Positions 8,338 to 16,919 of a stretch of DNA of 48,522 bases are shown here, piece by piece (within the stretch, counting starts at the first letter, position 1; the number at the start of each line of letters is the position of its first letter). The notes beneath the pieces are model-generated. The model saw nothing but the letters and a program-made list of their open reading frames with translations. It ran no database searches and was not told where the DNA came from. A program made the position numbers and the translations under genes. Origin of the DNA: Candidatus Nitrosocosmicus sp. (GTDB lineage Archaea; Thermoproteota; Nitrososphaeria; Nitrososphaerales; Nitrososphaeraceae); contig JAICXY010000013.1 of assembly GCA_025934495.1 (NCBI GenBank), forward strand, positions 1-48,522, written 5' to 3'.

Positions 8338-9513
8338 TTACCTCAATAGTACGGGCTGAGCATCGACACGGATGCGAAATAAAGTGTAGGGTTTACGACG
8401 TAAATCTCTGCCTTTATTATATCTAGCTTGACGATGTAATTGGTTAGCAGTGACATAGAGATATCCATCCATTGCAAGAGATAGAGTATCTGGCCATAGT
8501 AGACGTGAATCATGTACAATTGTTTCCCATAACATATCAGAATTTCGACGGCATATAATCGCGTTGTGTTCATAGTTAGTCGAATAAATATTTCCTTCAG
8601 AATCTGATTCTAGTCCATCCGATGCACCACCTCTATCTCCCTCGTCTTTCACAGTATCTGCAACATCTTGTTCATCTATTTCTCGGCTGGCAAGTGAACT
8701 AGTGGCAACACTGTAAAGTCTACGACTTCCCAATGGACAGTAGTATAGCCGAGATCCATCTGCATTAATTGCAATTCCATCGGCACCCATACTAGATCCG
8801 TGTTTTATAGAACCGTCTGGTTGCTGTTGCAGGAATGGCCGTCCTTCAACGATCGGAAGAAATGTTTGCAATTCTTCAGGTATAGTTGATGGATGATCGT
8901 TCAATCGACGCCAGCTTTCGCCTGATGCGAGATCTACCGTTATAATTCCATTCGGTCCATTTTGAGAGGAATCTGTGATGAAAGCCATACCCTCTCGACC
9001 ACGACGGAGATCAAATCTTACATCGTTAAGGTAAGTTGTGGGTAAAGCCACAGATTGTGGAAAGAGAATCTTTTTTGTTACATTATTGGTATTCAAATCA
9101 ACACATAATAATTTTGGTCCTCCGTATTCAGTAGGTTTAAACAATGGGCTACCCGTGTCTAAAATCCATAATCGATCCACAGGATCAACGACAACTGATT
9201 GTACTGATACCAATGAAGATGCCAAATCGCTTTCATTGGCTTTATTTAATAATTCATTAGGATATGCTACCATTTTACCCCCTTCTCGAAGCTCAACTAC
9301 TGTAAACTTGACATCGTCACCCCATTTAGGAAAGTTAACGAATATGCGTCCGCTATGTGAAACTGTAACACCAGTTGGCATTGCATCATTGAAAAAAGCA
9401 ACAGGCTCTAATGAGCCAATAGATTCATCAACTGGCAATTCTTGAGCGGGTATACCTTTAGTAAATGATGATAAGTCTTTTCTATTACTTGTTGACATGA
9501 TTTTTATATGCAT
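8338..9513 (-). CDS. Major royal jelly protein/yellow-like beta-propeller protein
   Basis: The 391 residues match the MRJP/yellow family, related in fold to SMP-30/gluconolactonase propellers. Seen in order: MPTGVTVSHSGRIFVNFPKW, VVDPVDRLWILDTG, TYLNDVRFDL, GMAFITDSS, MGADGIAINADGSRLYYCPL, DGLESDSEGNIYSTNYEHN and PDTLSLAMDGYLYVTANQL. Bacterial homologues are mostly secreted or cytosolic proteins of unknown substrate. No signal peptide is visible here. ATG at 9513 and ATG at 9498 are both possible starts. The gene is clearly less AT-rich than its surroundings and sits alone among IS debris, which suggests transfer from bacteria. Confidence 0.85.
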   Translation of the reverse strand: MHIKIMSTSNRKDLSSFTKGIPAQELPVDESIGSLEPVAFFNDAMPTGVTVSHSGRIFVNFPKWGDDVKFTVVELREGGKMVAYPNELLNKANESDLASSLVSVQSVVVDPVDRLWILDTGSPLFKPTEYGGPKLLCVDLNTNNVTKKILFPQSVALPTTYLNDVRFDLRRGREGMAFITDSSQNGPNGIITVDLASGESWRRLNDHPSTIPEELQTFLPIVEGRPFLQQQPDGSIKHGSSMGADGIAINADGSRLYYCPLGSRRLYSVATSSLASREIDEQDVADTVKDEGDRGGASDGLESDSEGNIYSTNYEHNAIICRRNSDMLWETIVHDSRLLWPDTLSLAMDGYLYVTANQLHRQARYNKGRDLRRKPYTLFRIRVDAQPVLLR

Positions 9514-9831
9514 CTATATACTACATAAGCTATTAATTGGAGTTTTATCATTGATACATATCAATATATTATATGATAGATATCAAGTTTTAATTCAACA
9601 ATTTCATGATTACTCGTTAAAATATCCCTTCAAATAATTTTGGATTTAGGATTTAGTGATCATCGCTTTCCTTAAATTCAACTCAATAACAAGTTTTTCT
9701 TCTAAATGCGACAATGCAACAGCAAAAGGATATTCGTTTGCAGCGCATAGGTTCTTTTATATGGTGTTGTATACTCTTGTTGAAGACTTGCGTCTTCATT
9801 GTATACTACATTATAAGAAGAAAGATGAGGA
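9514..9831. other. Intergenic region between two minus-strand genes
   Basis: 318 bases holding the upstream region of the yellow-like gene (left part) and the 3' flank of the histidine kinase (right part). An AT-rich TATA-like stretch is present around 9560-9580. No gene is convincing. Confidence 0.35.
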
Positions 9832-11655
9832 TCATGGTTTTGTTGTTGATAATGGCGTTGATGATAATATCGATAGTTCAAAGTAAAATATAGCTCCTGC
9901 TGTATCAGGATTATTTTCAGCCCAGATGGTTCCATTATGAGCCTCTATAATACTTTTTGAAATAAATAGTCCTAAACCAATACCTGCTTCGGATTTTGTA
10001 GCAAATTTTGTAAATAATCTTGGCTTTATATCGGGATCTACGCCGGTTCCATTATCTTTTACACTAACAAGGACTTTTTTATCACTTTCAATGATGTTTC
10101 GATTTTGTTGTACTTTAGTATCAATAGATATAATTCCTCCATTTTTTTTGCTAAATTTAACTGCATTACTTAATATATTGGACATAACCTGTACGATTCT
10201 TCCTTTATCTGCTTCTAATACAATGTCGCATTCGGGTTTATATAACAACTTAATGTTGTTTCCTTTCTTTTGGATATCATTTTTGAAATCCTCTACGATA
10301 GTATGTATTAGATTAGTTAAATTGAATTGTTCTTTATCCATTTTTAAGGTCTGACTTTCAATTTTTGTAACATCTAATATATCATTGGTAAGTCTCTGCA
10401 ATCTGATAGCGTTTCTAAAGATTCCATCACATATTTGTTCACTTTTTTCTGGATGTCTTTGTAATAGCTCAGAATAACCAAGAAGTGCTTGAGTTGGAGT
10501 CTTTATTTCGTGGCTGGCGATGTTAATAAATTCTTTTTGCATTTTATCATGTATTTTTAATTGTTCATTTACTGTCTTAAGTTCAGCAGTCCTTTTATCT
10601 ACAGTGGTTTCTAATCTCTTATTCCACAAAAATACCAAACATGCAATACCGAATCCTACCGCTGCAATTACAATTATAATAATAGTACTAAAGTTCTTTT
10701 GTTGATTAATTAACCCTGTAACACTGCTTGTAAGATAATGTGGAGCAATAATATACAATGTTAAAAAGTACTTGCCATTAATGTTTACAGGCTCATAAGA
10801 TATAGTACTTGATTTTCCGTGTACAGAAATGTCACCTGATCCCCTGCCTCCATCCAATGAGCTGTTTATTATTTTATTTAAAGAGTCTTTAGCTTCTTTA
10901 GGAAGTAAGGATGAAAGCGTAGATTGTATCTCTTTTCCGAAAACGTTTTTACCAATGAATGAGGGGGTACTTGAATATAATACCATACCTTTTCTATCTA
11001 GCAATCCCACTGTACTATTAAATTGAGGAAATAATTGATGTTGTAACACATGTCCTAAAGTGGTAGCTCTCATTGATGAGACTACAACACCTGTAAATAC
11101 TTTCGATAATCCTTTTGCTGTTGTATTAATTACAGGATAAGAAATGTATAATCTAGGAACGTGGTCGTTTGATTCTAATAGAGTGCTATAATAGGCTATA
11201 TGGTTATCTCTGGGAACAGTAAAATAAGATCTGTAGCTTAAATCTGTGCCTTTATACTTGTCGTATGTACTTTGGTTGATATTGCTCAACCAATTCATTT
11301 TACCATTTTTATCAAGCCACATATAAAAATCTGTAAGTTGATTTGAATATTGTTGTCTAGTATTGATAATAGTATATGCCCTTTTATACTCGTTATTATG
11401 GATAGCTGGTGAATCTGCAAGCGTTTGTAAGAGATTATTTAAACTTTCAAATTTATTTGATAATATTTGCGAAAGGTCATGTACTTGAATTTGAGCATTT
11501 GTTTCTACTTCGTGTGAAGCAATATCTGAGATTTTAGTTGAAGTAAAAGTGTAGTATTGATATGAAAATACTGATAGTATTGTCGCAACAATTGCTATCG
11601 AAACTAATATAATAAAATTAGTCTTTGATAGTGAAGATCTAACATTCTTTAACAA
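9832..11655 (-). CDS. Membrane-bound sensor histidine kinase with extracellular sensor domain
   Basis: The 607 residues have a membrane segment at about 13-33. A dCache-like outer domain follows at about 35-305, with FYMWLDKNGKMNWLSNIN and SYRSYFTVPRDNH. A second membrane segment lies near 320-345 and a coiled linker near 350-370. The kinase core has the H-box ASHEIKTPTQAL (His near 380), N-box NILSNAVKFS, G1 DNGTGVD and G2 GIGLGLFISKS. It should autophosphorylate on the H-box His and pass phosphate to a response regulator. No regulator gene is nearby, so it is an orphan. The start is TTG at 11655. The ligand is unknown. Confidence 0.92.
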   Translation of the reverse strand: MLKNVRSSLSKTNFIILVSIAIVATILSVFSYQYYTFTSTKISDIASHEVETNAQIQVHDLSQILSNKFESLNNLLQTLADSPAIHNNEYKRAYTIINTRQQYSNQLTDFYMWLDKNGKMNWLSNINQSTYDKYKGTDLSYRSYFTVPRDNHIAYYSTLLESNDHVPRLYISYPVINTTAKGLSKVFTGVVVSSMRATTLGHVLQHQLFPQFNSTVGLLDRKGMVLYSSTPSFIGKNVFGKEIQSTLSSLLPKEAKDSLNKIINSSLDGGRGSGDISVHGKSSTISYEPVNINGKYFLTLYIIAPHYLTSSVTGLINQQKNFSTIIIIVIAAVGFGIACLVFLWNKRLETTVDKRTAELKTVNEQLKIHDKMQKEFINIASHEIKTPTQALLGYSELLQRHPEKSEQICDGIFRNAIRLQRLTNDILDVTKIESQTLKMDKEQFNLTNLIHTIVEDFKNDIQKKGNNIKLLYKPECDIVLEADKGRIVQVMSNILSNAVKFSKKNGGIISIDTKVQQNRNIIESDKKVLVSVKDNGTGVDPDIKPRLFTKFATKSEAGIGLGLFISKSIIEAHNGTIWAENNPDTAGAIFYFELSILSSTPLSTTKP

Positions 11656-11703
11656 AAGAGGTTAACTAATTTTCTATTCCTCTGCCTCTACATAAGCTTT
11701 AAG

Positions 11704-11715
11704 GGTTTATATAGA
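11704..11715 (-). promoter_or_regulatory. Probable TATA box of the histidine kinase
   Basis: On the minus strand this reads CTATATAAACCC, about 50-60 bases upstream of the TTG start at 11655. An archaeal TATA box would place transcription start near 11680. The call rests on motif and position only. Confidence 0.35.
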
Positions 11716-12036
11716 TTGTATAATTACGACATTAGAAGCCAATTACAAATAATATATTTATAAATTTAATAACATTTAAAAAAAGACTTGAAATAACAAT
11801 TACTTTGGGTTAATATGCCAAGAACAACCATTCTATATTAGATACCTACTGGTTGATTTAGGTAAACGATTTTTTTCAACTGGATTTCATTTCTATTTGC
11901 TTCATTTTTATTAAATACAAAAATATTGTGATATTATTTTTTGGTCAAATTATGCACCTTTTACTTGATATAATAAATGTTGTGCATTGGGTTATCCACA
12001 AACAAATGCTTTGTTGCATAACTAAACCTATTTAGA

Positions 12037-12163
12037 TGAGGCTTGATCATAATTCAAATTATCTTTGATATGTTTACAATAGCTTAAAGCTAACCTCTGG
12101 AATATAGTTTTGATAAAAACTGTCCCAAAGATTAGCTCTTGATAGAATAAAGGAATCCATCTG
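12037..12163 (-). repeat. About 125-bp dispersed repeat, copy 2 (inverted)
   Basis: This is the reverse complement of the repeats at 4264-4393 and 21044-21162, with the same internal blocks. The terminal motif TGCTTTGTTGCAT occurs on both sides in the same orientation (12007 and 12162), so the repeat lies between two ends of the IS5-like family. Confidence 0.65.
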
Positions 12164-12240
12164 CTTTGTTGCATGATTCCTCATTTCTAAATACATTTAG
12201 CTAACATCTTTTAAGAAAACATGTGAAATGGTCCGTCTAC

Positions 12241-12396
12241 AACCAATCTCTAGTTAGACGAGGTGAAATCTTACTAGGCTTTGATGTTATTGATAACTGG
12301 GATACTGAATTAAAAGAGATGAACAAAGACAAGGTTGGTGAGCCCTTTCATTATCCTATACCAATTAGCATATGTTTTCTAAATTGTATTTCGTAA
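12241..12396 (+). pseudogene. N-terminal fragment of the IS5-like (DDE_Tnp_1) transposase
   Basis: An open frame reads NQSLVRRGEILLGFDVID, then NWDTELKEMNKDKVGEPFHYP and ends at TAA 12394-12396. The following catalytic part is missing. The terminal motif TGCTTTGTTGCATGATTCC at 12162-12180 lies at the distance expected for the left end of the element. The fragment ends just before the IS630 remnant, which may have inserted here. Confidence 0.7.
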
Positions 12397-12407
12397 CAAA
12401 TAGTTCC

Positions 12408-13377
12408 TCATATCAAGATTAAATCTTTTTGTTCTGAAATATCAGATATCTTGTTTTTAAAATCTGTAAATGATTGATAATATTTTAGGATAAATAGATC
12501 TCGTTTTGCAATATTCCATATCTCCTCCATTACCATAAATTCGGGTGATGCCGTTGGAAGATATACAGGTATCAAAGAATCCTTTTTTTCTTCAAGATAC
12601 TTTAACACATTCTTTGATTTATAATGAGGAGGCGATGCTTTATCCATGAACAAATAGCATTCTGGGAATTTATCATGTATTAGTTTAGATAATCAAGAAG
12701 AAATGTATCGCCATTAAATTTGTCATACTGCCTGAATAGTTGCTTACCTCCAAGACAGAGGGCGCCAAAAATACATGAATGTTTATGTGAACCTGTTACT
12801 CTAACTATAGATCTTTTATCTTGCTTAATCCAAACGCATCTTACAAGAGAATCATAAAAAAAGATTGATTCATCCAGTGATACTATGGCAAATCCATCTT
12901 GCTGCTGCTGCTGCTGCTGCTGCTGCATATCCACAAATATCTGTTCTGTCTTTTTTTGAATGCCTTTTTTTCCTCTGGAGATGCAGTATTAACATGTACC
13001 TTTCTTGGCACCTTCTTCTGTTTGAATCCCCATTTTCGAAGAATACGGTATATGTGAGTATAATGATATTTTATTCCACTTTTCTTTACAATTAACTCTT
13101 GTACCTGTTTTGTGGTCCAGCCTTGGCTGTTTTCTTTTAGTTCTTTCTTAATTTGGTAACTTGTCTCTTCTGATAGTTCGGACGGTCTGCCAGATTTTGC
13201 TTTATCCTTTAGTCCTTCCAAGCCGTCTATATCAAATCTTTTTAACCAATCAAAAGCCCACGGATTGCTTCGATGCATTTCTTTTACAATGCGAAAAGGA
13301 ATTTGTCCGTCTTCTCGTACTTTGATGATCAGTAGCAGTCTTTCCTTTACCTTTGGATCATTTTCTTTTTTATACAA
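12408..13377 (-). pseudogene. IS630-family transposase split by two frameshifts
   Basis: Three consecutive frames make up one protein. 13377-12883 holds the HTH region (FDWLKRFDIDGLEGLKDKAK, GRPSELSEE, then GWTTKQVQELI, IYRILRKWGFKQKK). 12934-12680 holds the first catalytic Asp (IVSLDESIFFYDSLVRCVW). 12653-12408 holds the second Asp and the Glu (FMDKASPPHY, MVMEEIWNIAKRDL). The DDE triad is therefore still readable. One A missing from the run at 12951-12957 and one from the CTAAAC stretch near 12690 would each restore the frame. The start is TTG at 13377. Confidence 0.85.
12902..12925. repeat. (CTG)8 trinucleotide run coding polyglutamine in the IS630 transposase
   Basis: Eight perfect CTG units on the plus strand are CAG codons on the minus strand. 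With the following CAA they encode nine glutamines just before DGFAIVSLDES. The run sits between the HTH part and the DDE core, a linker position where length change is tolerable. Confidence 0.9.
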
Positions 13378-13551
13378 CTACCAATTTGGATTTGGTCGGA
13401 GGCATTGAGAACAAATAGAATAATACAAGGATATAGATAGCTTTTGTGTTTTATGATGAAAACTACGGTAAACTGTTTAGTATATTTGTGCTGTTTTGCT
13501 GCATAATTCCTATAATCTTTGATTTTACTATTTGTTTTGCCTAAATAGATA

Positions 13552-13740
13552 TCATATTATCATATAAGATGCTTTCAGCATCATTTCTCGTATTATATTT
13601 TTCAGTCTAACTGAATAAACATACTCTCCAAACATTCGCTTTATAGAAGAAAACACTGTTTCTACAATCCATCTCTTTCCATCGCTTACAATATAATCCT
13701 TCTTCCACCCTTGTGGCAACTCATTTTTCTTCTTATTGCA
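13552..13740 (-). pseudogene. C-terminal fragment of the IS5-like (DDE_Tnp_1) transposase
   Basis: It reads NELPQGWKKDYIVSDGKRW, then IVETVFSSIKRMFGEYVYS and REMMLKAS, ending at the TGA on 13552-13554. RWxVExxFSSxKRxFGE contains the third catalytic residue (Glu) of DDE_Tnp_1. The terminal-repeat variant TGCTGTTTTGCTGCATAATTCC near 13490 marks the right end of the element. The rest of the gene is lost. Confidence 0.75.
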
Positions 13741-13766
13741 TTGCAGATAGATTTCCCACTATCGAA

Positions 13767-14435
13767 TCACTTAAATTTTTTTTGAATGTTTTTAAATAAT
13801 CTCATAATTTCTTCAGTTAGTTGTGACTCTCTTCTATATGTTCTTAGTATTACGCCTTGTTTATCCAAAATTTCAAGGGCCATAGTAGATAAATCAAATC
13901 CTTCTCTTTTCAAGAAAAATATTTTTTCTGGGTTTAATTTATCTAACAAATAAACTAATTCTACATATTCCCCACCCCTTGTGAGTTCTCTATGTCTTAT
14001 AAAAAAAATAGATGTTGAAGTGGATCCTATGAATTCTAATTTTTCTAATATTCCCAATTTTACAAAATCTATTACATTATATTCTTTTCTTAGATGATTT
14101 ATTATTTGGTTATCGATGCTATCTTGTTCTGATATATGAATATCTATTACATCTCCTATCGATAACTCTTCCAATTTATATAATGTCGTCTTATTTTCTC
14201 TATATCTTTCAACTATTAATGTAAATTTTTTTGCTTCATTTTTATTATCCACGTGATCAACTACATAGATTTCGACATTATTTAGTAATAGAACTAAAAC
14301 TACATTATCCAAACCCATATAACACTCGGAGATATTTTCTCTAAGATAATACAAAACTTGTTCTGTTTTAGGATCATAACTTCCCAAAAGCAATATAATC
14401 CAATAACTAGAATCAGGATATCGATCTTCTGTCAT
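13767..14435 (-). CDS. Unrecognised 222-residue protein, last gene of the winged-helix cassette
   Basis: The protein is soluble and alpha/beta by pattern. It starts with a hydrophobic strand (YWIILLLGSYDP), then LYYLRENISE, VVLVLLLNNVEIYVVD, and a late segment GGEYVELVYLLDKLNPEKIF, FLKREGFDLSTMALEILDK. Strand-helix alternation and the GGEYVEL-type segment recall Rossmann-like or nucleoside-deoxyribosyltransferase/TIR-like folds, but I cannot assign one. It begins 6 bases after the stop of the 88-residue gene and is surely co-transcribed with it. Base composition is as AT-rich as its partners. Confidence 0.75.
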   Translation of the reverse strand: MTEDRYPDSSYWIILLLGSYDPKTEQVLYYLRENISECYMGLDNVVLVLLLNNVEIYVVDHVDNKNEAKKFTLIVERYRENKTTLYKLEELSIGDVIDIHISEQDSIDNQIINHLRKEYNVIDFVKLGILEKLEFIGSTSTSIFFIRHRELTRGGEYVELVYLLDKLNPEKIFFLKREGFDLSTMALEILDKQGVILRTYRRESQLTEEIMRLFKNIQKKFK

Positions 14436-14441
14436 AGAAAG

Positions 14442-14708
14442 TTATGTATTTGATTCGGGTGTGATTTTGACTTTAATTGGTTTCAAGTTTTTATCGATTG
14501 ATATTGTAAAGACGCCTTTTTCCGATTTATCGTTTTTATACATAGTTTTATAATTATACTCCCCTGATACTTCGTATACATCATTGATGGATTTGTTTAA
14601 CTCATTGATTATAACATCAGAATCTGTAATTAACCCAAGGGAGCGAAATACTTTTATTATTTCGATGATTTTCCTTTTAATTTGGCCTTCATCAATAGTG
14701 GCATACAT
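14442..14708 (-). CDS. Unrecognised 88-residue protein, middle gene of the cassette
   Basis: This is a small soluble protein with a helical N-terminal half (EGQIKRKIIEIIKVFRSLGL) and a strand-rich C-terminal half (KGVFTISIDKNLKPIKVKI). No motif is recognised. It lies 7 bases downstream of the winged-helix gene and 6 bases upstream of the 222-residue gene, which implies one transcript. Its size next to a regulator would fit an adaptor or antitoxin-like partner, but this is only a possibility. Confidence 0.7.
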   Translation of the reverse strand: MYATIDEGQIKRKIIEIIKVFRSLGLITDSDVIINELNKSINDVYEVSGEYNYKTMYKNDKSEKGVFTISIDKNLKPIKVKITPESNT

Positions 14709-14715
14709 ATTACTA

Positions 14716-15015
14716 TCACTCAGTTATTTCTTTAAATTCAGATAAAAGATCTTCATTTAACTGGTTAGTCATATATACAAATTTTTCGCCTTCATTGATA
14801 CGTTTGATATATTTTGATTCTAAAAGTGCTTTCAAATGAAAATGTAATGTATTGGGATTTATCTTTCCTAATTTCGATTCCATAAAATCCTTTATTTCAG
14901 TCCATGTTGCTTGTTTGTTTTTCCAAATTATAAATATAATCATTATTCGATAAGGATTAGATAATGTAGAATGCTTGTCTGTAATGAATTTTATCTTTTC
15001 TAATAATTCTACCAT
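14716..15015 (-). CDS. ArsR-like winged-helix transcriptional regulator
   Basis: The 99 residues have a wHTH layout: STLSNPYRIMIIFIIWKN, a recognition-helix region GKINPNTLHFHLKALLESKY, and a wing KRINEGEKFVYMTNQL. The TLxFHLKxL pattern is that of ArsR/archaeal HTH_20-type regulators. No metal-binding cysteines are present. It is the first gene of a three-gene cassette. A perfect palindrome lies 35 bases upstream over the expected transcription start, so it probably represses its own operon. The ATG at 15015 follows the TATA box by a normal distance for a short leader. Confidence 0.85.
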   Translation of the reverse strand: MVELLEKIKFITDKHSTLSNPYRIMIIFIIWKNKQATWTEIKDFMESKLGKINPNTLHFHLKALLESKYIKRINEGEKFVYMTNQLNEDLLSEFKEITE

Positions 15016-15049
15016 TTCATATCCTAATATCTAACAAATTACACAAATA

Positions 15050-15073
15050 TTAACTTAATTGTAATTAAGTTAA
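15050..15073. promoter_or_regulatory. Perfect 24-bp palindromic operator candidate
   Basis: Two 11-bp arms, TTAACTTAATT and AATTAAGTTAA, flank a central GT. It lies between the TATA box (15087-15095) and the ATG (15015), over the likely transcription start. That is the place for an archaeal repressor to block RNA polymerase. The downstream gene is a dimer-type winged-helix regulator, so autoregulation is the simplest reading. Confidence 0.7.
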
Positions 15074-15086
15074 CTGCAATTAATGG

Positions 15087-15095
15087 ATTATATAT
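15087..15095 (-). promoter_or_regulatory. Probable TATA box of the winged-helix cassette
   Basis: On the minus strand the site reads CATATATAA. Transcription would begin about 25 bases downstream, near 15065, inside the palindrome. Confidence 0.5.
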
Positions 15096-15277
15096 GAATA
15101 TAAACATTTTTTTAATTCAACTATAATAGATATTATTCGATTAACAATATATTCAATTTTTTCTCTTAATGATGGTAAATTATTTGTATGTCTTTTATCT
15201 ATACTTCAATTGCGGTAGAAAAACATAAGTATAAAAGAATTCGTTGTAGCTATATCTTTTATTTTCTTTAATTCTGA

Positions 15278-15420
15278 TTAAAAAACGAATAACTCACAGA
15301 TCTGTAAATATTTCCACCGAACCCGCGTCAAATTTGCAAGTTCAACAACTGCTATAATCACTATAGCATCTACCACCATCAGTCCAACATCAAAATTGAA
15401 TTGGAACTGATCATATCTAA
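15278..15420 (-). pseudogene. Membrane-segment remnant
   Basis: The frame follows an in-frame TAA and encodes FNFDVGLMVVDAIVIIAVVE, then LANLTRVRW to a stop at 15278-15280. There is one hydrophobic helix with an internal Asp. No start codon precedes the helix apart from an internal ATG. It is likely the end of a decayed membrane protein and the family is unknown. Confidence 0.3.
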
Positions 15421-15782
15421 ATAAATTTATTTATTCAATAATGCAGTTCATTATAATAGGTAAGCAAGATCTTAGATTCATAGTGTATTTCATGACATCC
15501 TTATTCATATACTATATCATACATATACTATGATGTTAATGAATTTGCTGATTGTATATGCTCAAGATATAAAATCATCATCTCAGCTCATCTTCCAAGA
15601 CAAATTCCAAATTTAAATTTTAGATTCCATTCATTTTTGAATTATATCCCTCCGGGCCCGTAATAAATTTGACTATATTTTTGGGTTCACATTTACAAGT
15701 AATATTGTAATATGTTCAGCTTGGATTTATACTCCTAATTCTGCTGGTAAATACTTGGATAACTATATCCACTAGGATTATT
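15421..15782. other. Spacer without a recognisable gene
   Basis: 360 bases. A GC-rich palindromic CGGGCCCG at about 15652-15659 is unusual in this AT-rich context. No coding frame is convincing. Confidence 0.35.
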
Positions 15783-16834
15783 AGATCTCTTGCATAATTA
15801 CTTGCAAACAGCTTTATGACCAACAGATCACCATAAGCCTGTTCTCTCTTTGCTTTCATATGAGAGGTTATCCACAAAACCACTACTGCTTTTTAAATCA
15901 TTCACTGATGGCCTAATACTGCAAGAGTTTGATGATATTTATGATAAAAAGATGGCAAAAAAATATACCAAACATGAATTAAAGCGTTATCTAAAAGACT
16001 AAATAGAGAACGATCTATTGGTGCTGGCAGACTTTTCAAACTAGATATAAGAGATAGATTTGTAATGCTACTTGTATACTATCGACTTTACATTACTTAC
16101 ACTTTAGTTGGTTTCTTATTTGATTTGGATCAGAAAAGCAACGTCTGCAGAGATATCCAAAAGATAGATAGTTTGATAAGAGAATGTATGCCAATTCCAC
16201 AAAAGATATACCCAATAACAAAGAGGCTGAAAACTCCAGAGGAAGTGGAGAAATATTTTCCGGGTTTTCTTGCTTTCATAGATTCTACTGAACAGCAAAT
16301 ACCAAGACCTGTTGATAAGAATAGAAGAAAGACGTTCTATTCAGGCAAAAAGAAAAGACACACTGTGAAGAACCAGATTACGGTTAACAATCATGGATTT
16401 ATCCTTCATAAGATAGGCCATAAAAAAGGAAGAAAACATGACTATGATGTTTACAAGAAGAATCATCCAGTTACTCCAAAACAGGTTGTTAATGTTATTG
16501 ACTTGGGATATGTGGGCGTAGAAACTGATTTCCCAGAGCAACTGCTATCCGCCTTACCGTGCAAAAGGAAAAGAAAATGTGAATTATCCCAGGAAGAAAA
16601 AGAATACAACAGAATTCATTCTAAAAAGAGGATAATAGCGGAACATACTATCTGCAGATTGAAAAAGTACAGAATAATGAGCGATATCTTTAGGAACAAA
16701 TTGAGAAAGTACGACATGGTATTGGATATAGTAGCAGGTTTGGTAAACTATAGAATAACGAGCCAGTGTTTATAGAAACTAGACACAATATAATACAGCA
16801 AGATATAGATTATTTCTAATTATGCAAGAGATCT
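15783..16834. mobile_element. HARBI1-like IS5-group insertion sequence, about 1,052 bp
   Basis: The ends are inverted repeats: AGATCTCTTGCATAATTA at 15783-15800 and its complement ending at 16834. Inside is one transposase, with a frameshift near 15993. Upstream of it the frame reads FTDGLILQEFDDIYDKKMAK, YTKHELKRY; downstream RLNRERSIGAGRLFKLDIRD continues into the 16065 frame. It is the most complete element in the window. Two 140-bp miniature elements (19063, 42343) and two remnants (42485, 48131) share its ends. Confidence 0.85.
16065..16775 (+). CDS. Transposase of the HARBI1-like IS5-group element (C-terminal 236 residues intact)
   Basis: DDE_Tnp_4-type catalytic domain. The first Asp is in FLAFIDSTEQQIPRP, the second in VVNVIDLGYVGVE, and the Glu in RIIAEHTICRLKKYR. 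The basic stretch RRKTFYSGKKKRHTVKNQ is typical. The DNA-binding N-terminus is encoded upstream of the ATG, from about 15850, but is separated by a one-base frameshift near 15993. The full protein is therefore not made unless ribosomes shift there. I see no slippery A-run at the site. Confidence 0.85.
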   Translation: MLLVYYRLYITYTLVGFLFDLDQKSNVCRDIQKIDSLIRECMPIPQKIYPITKRLKTPEEVEKYFPGFLAFIDSTEQQIPRPVDKNRRKTFYSGKKKRHTVKNQITVNNHGFILHKIGHKKGRKHDYDVYKKNHPVTPKQVVNVIDLGYVGVETDFPEQLLSALPCKRKRKCELSQEEKEYNRIHSKKRIIAEHTICRLKKYRIMSDIFRNKLRKYDMVLDIVAGLVNYRITSQCL

Positions 16835-16919
16835 AATAAATAAAATGATTGAGCATATCTAAATAATAAAGACAATAATTTTATGTTATATTGTGTTTAT
16901 TCTAAAGAATAAATAAAAA

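Noticed and set aside
9038-9445. 135-codon plus frame inside the yellow-like gene
   Set aside because: It is a shadow of the minus-strand gene, which has clear domain motifs along the same bases.
15652-15659. CGGGCCCG palindrome as part of a tRNA or rRNA gene
   Set aside because: No cloverleaf arms or conserved loops could be read around it.
15993-16065. Programmed frameshift in the HARBI1-like IS transposase
   Set aside because: Some IS5-group elements use an A-run slippery site, but none is visible at the break, so simple decay is preferred.
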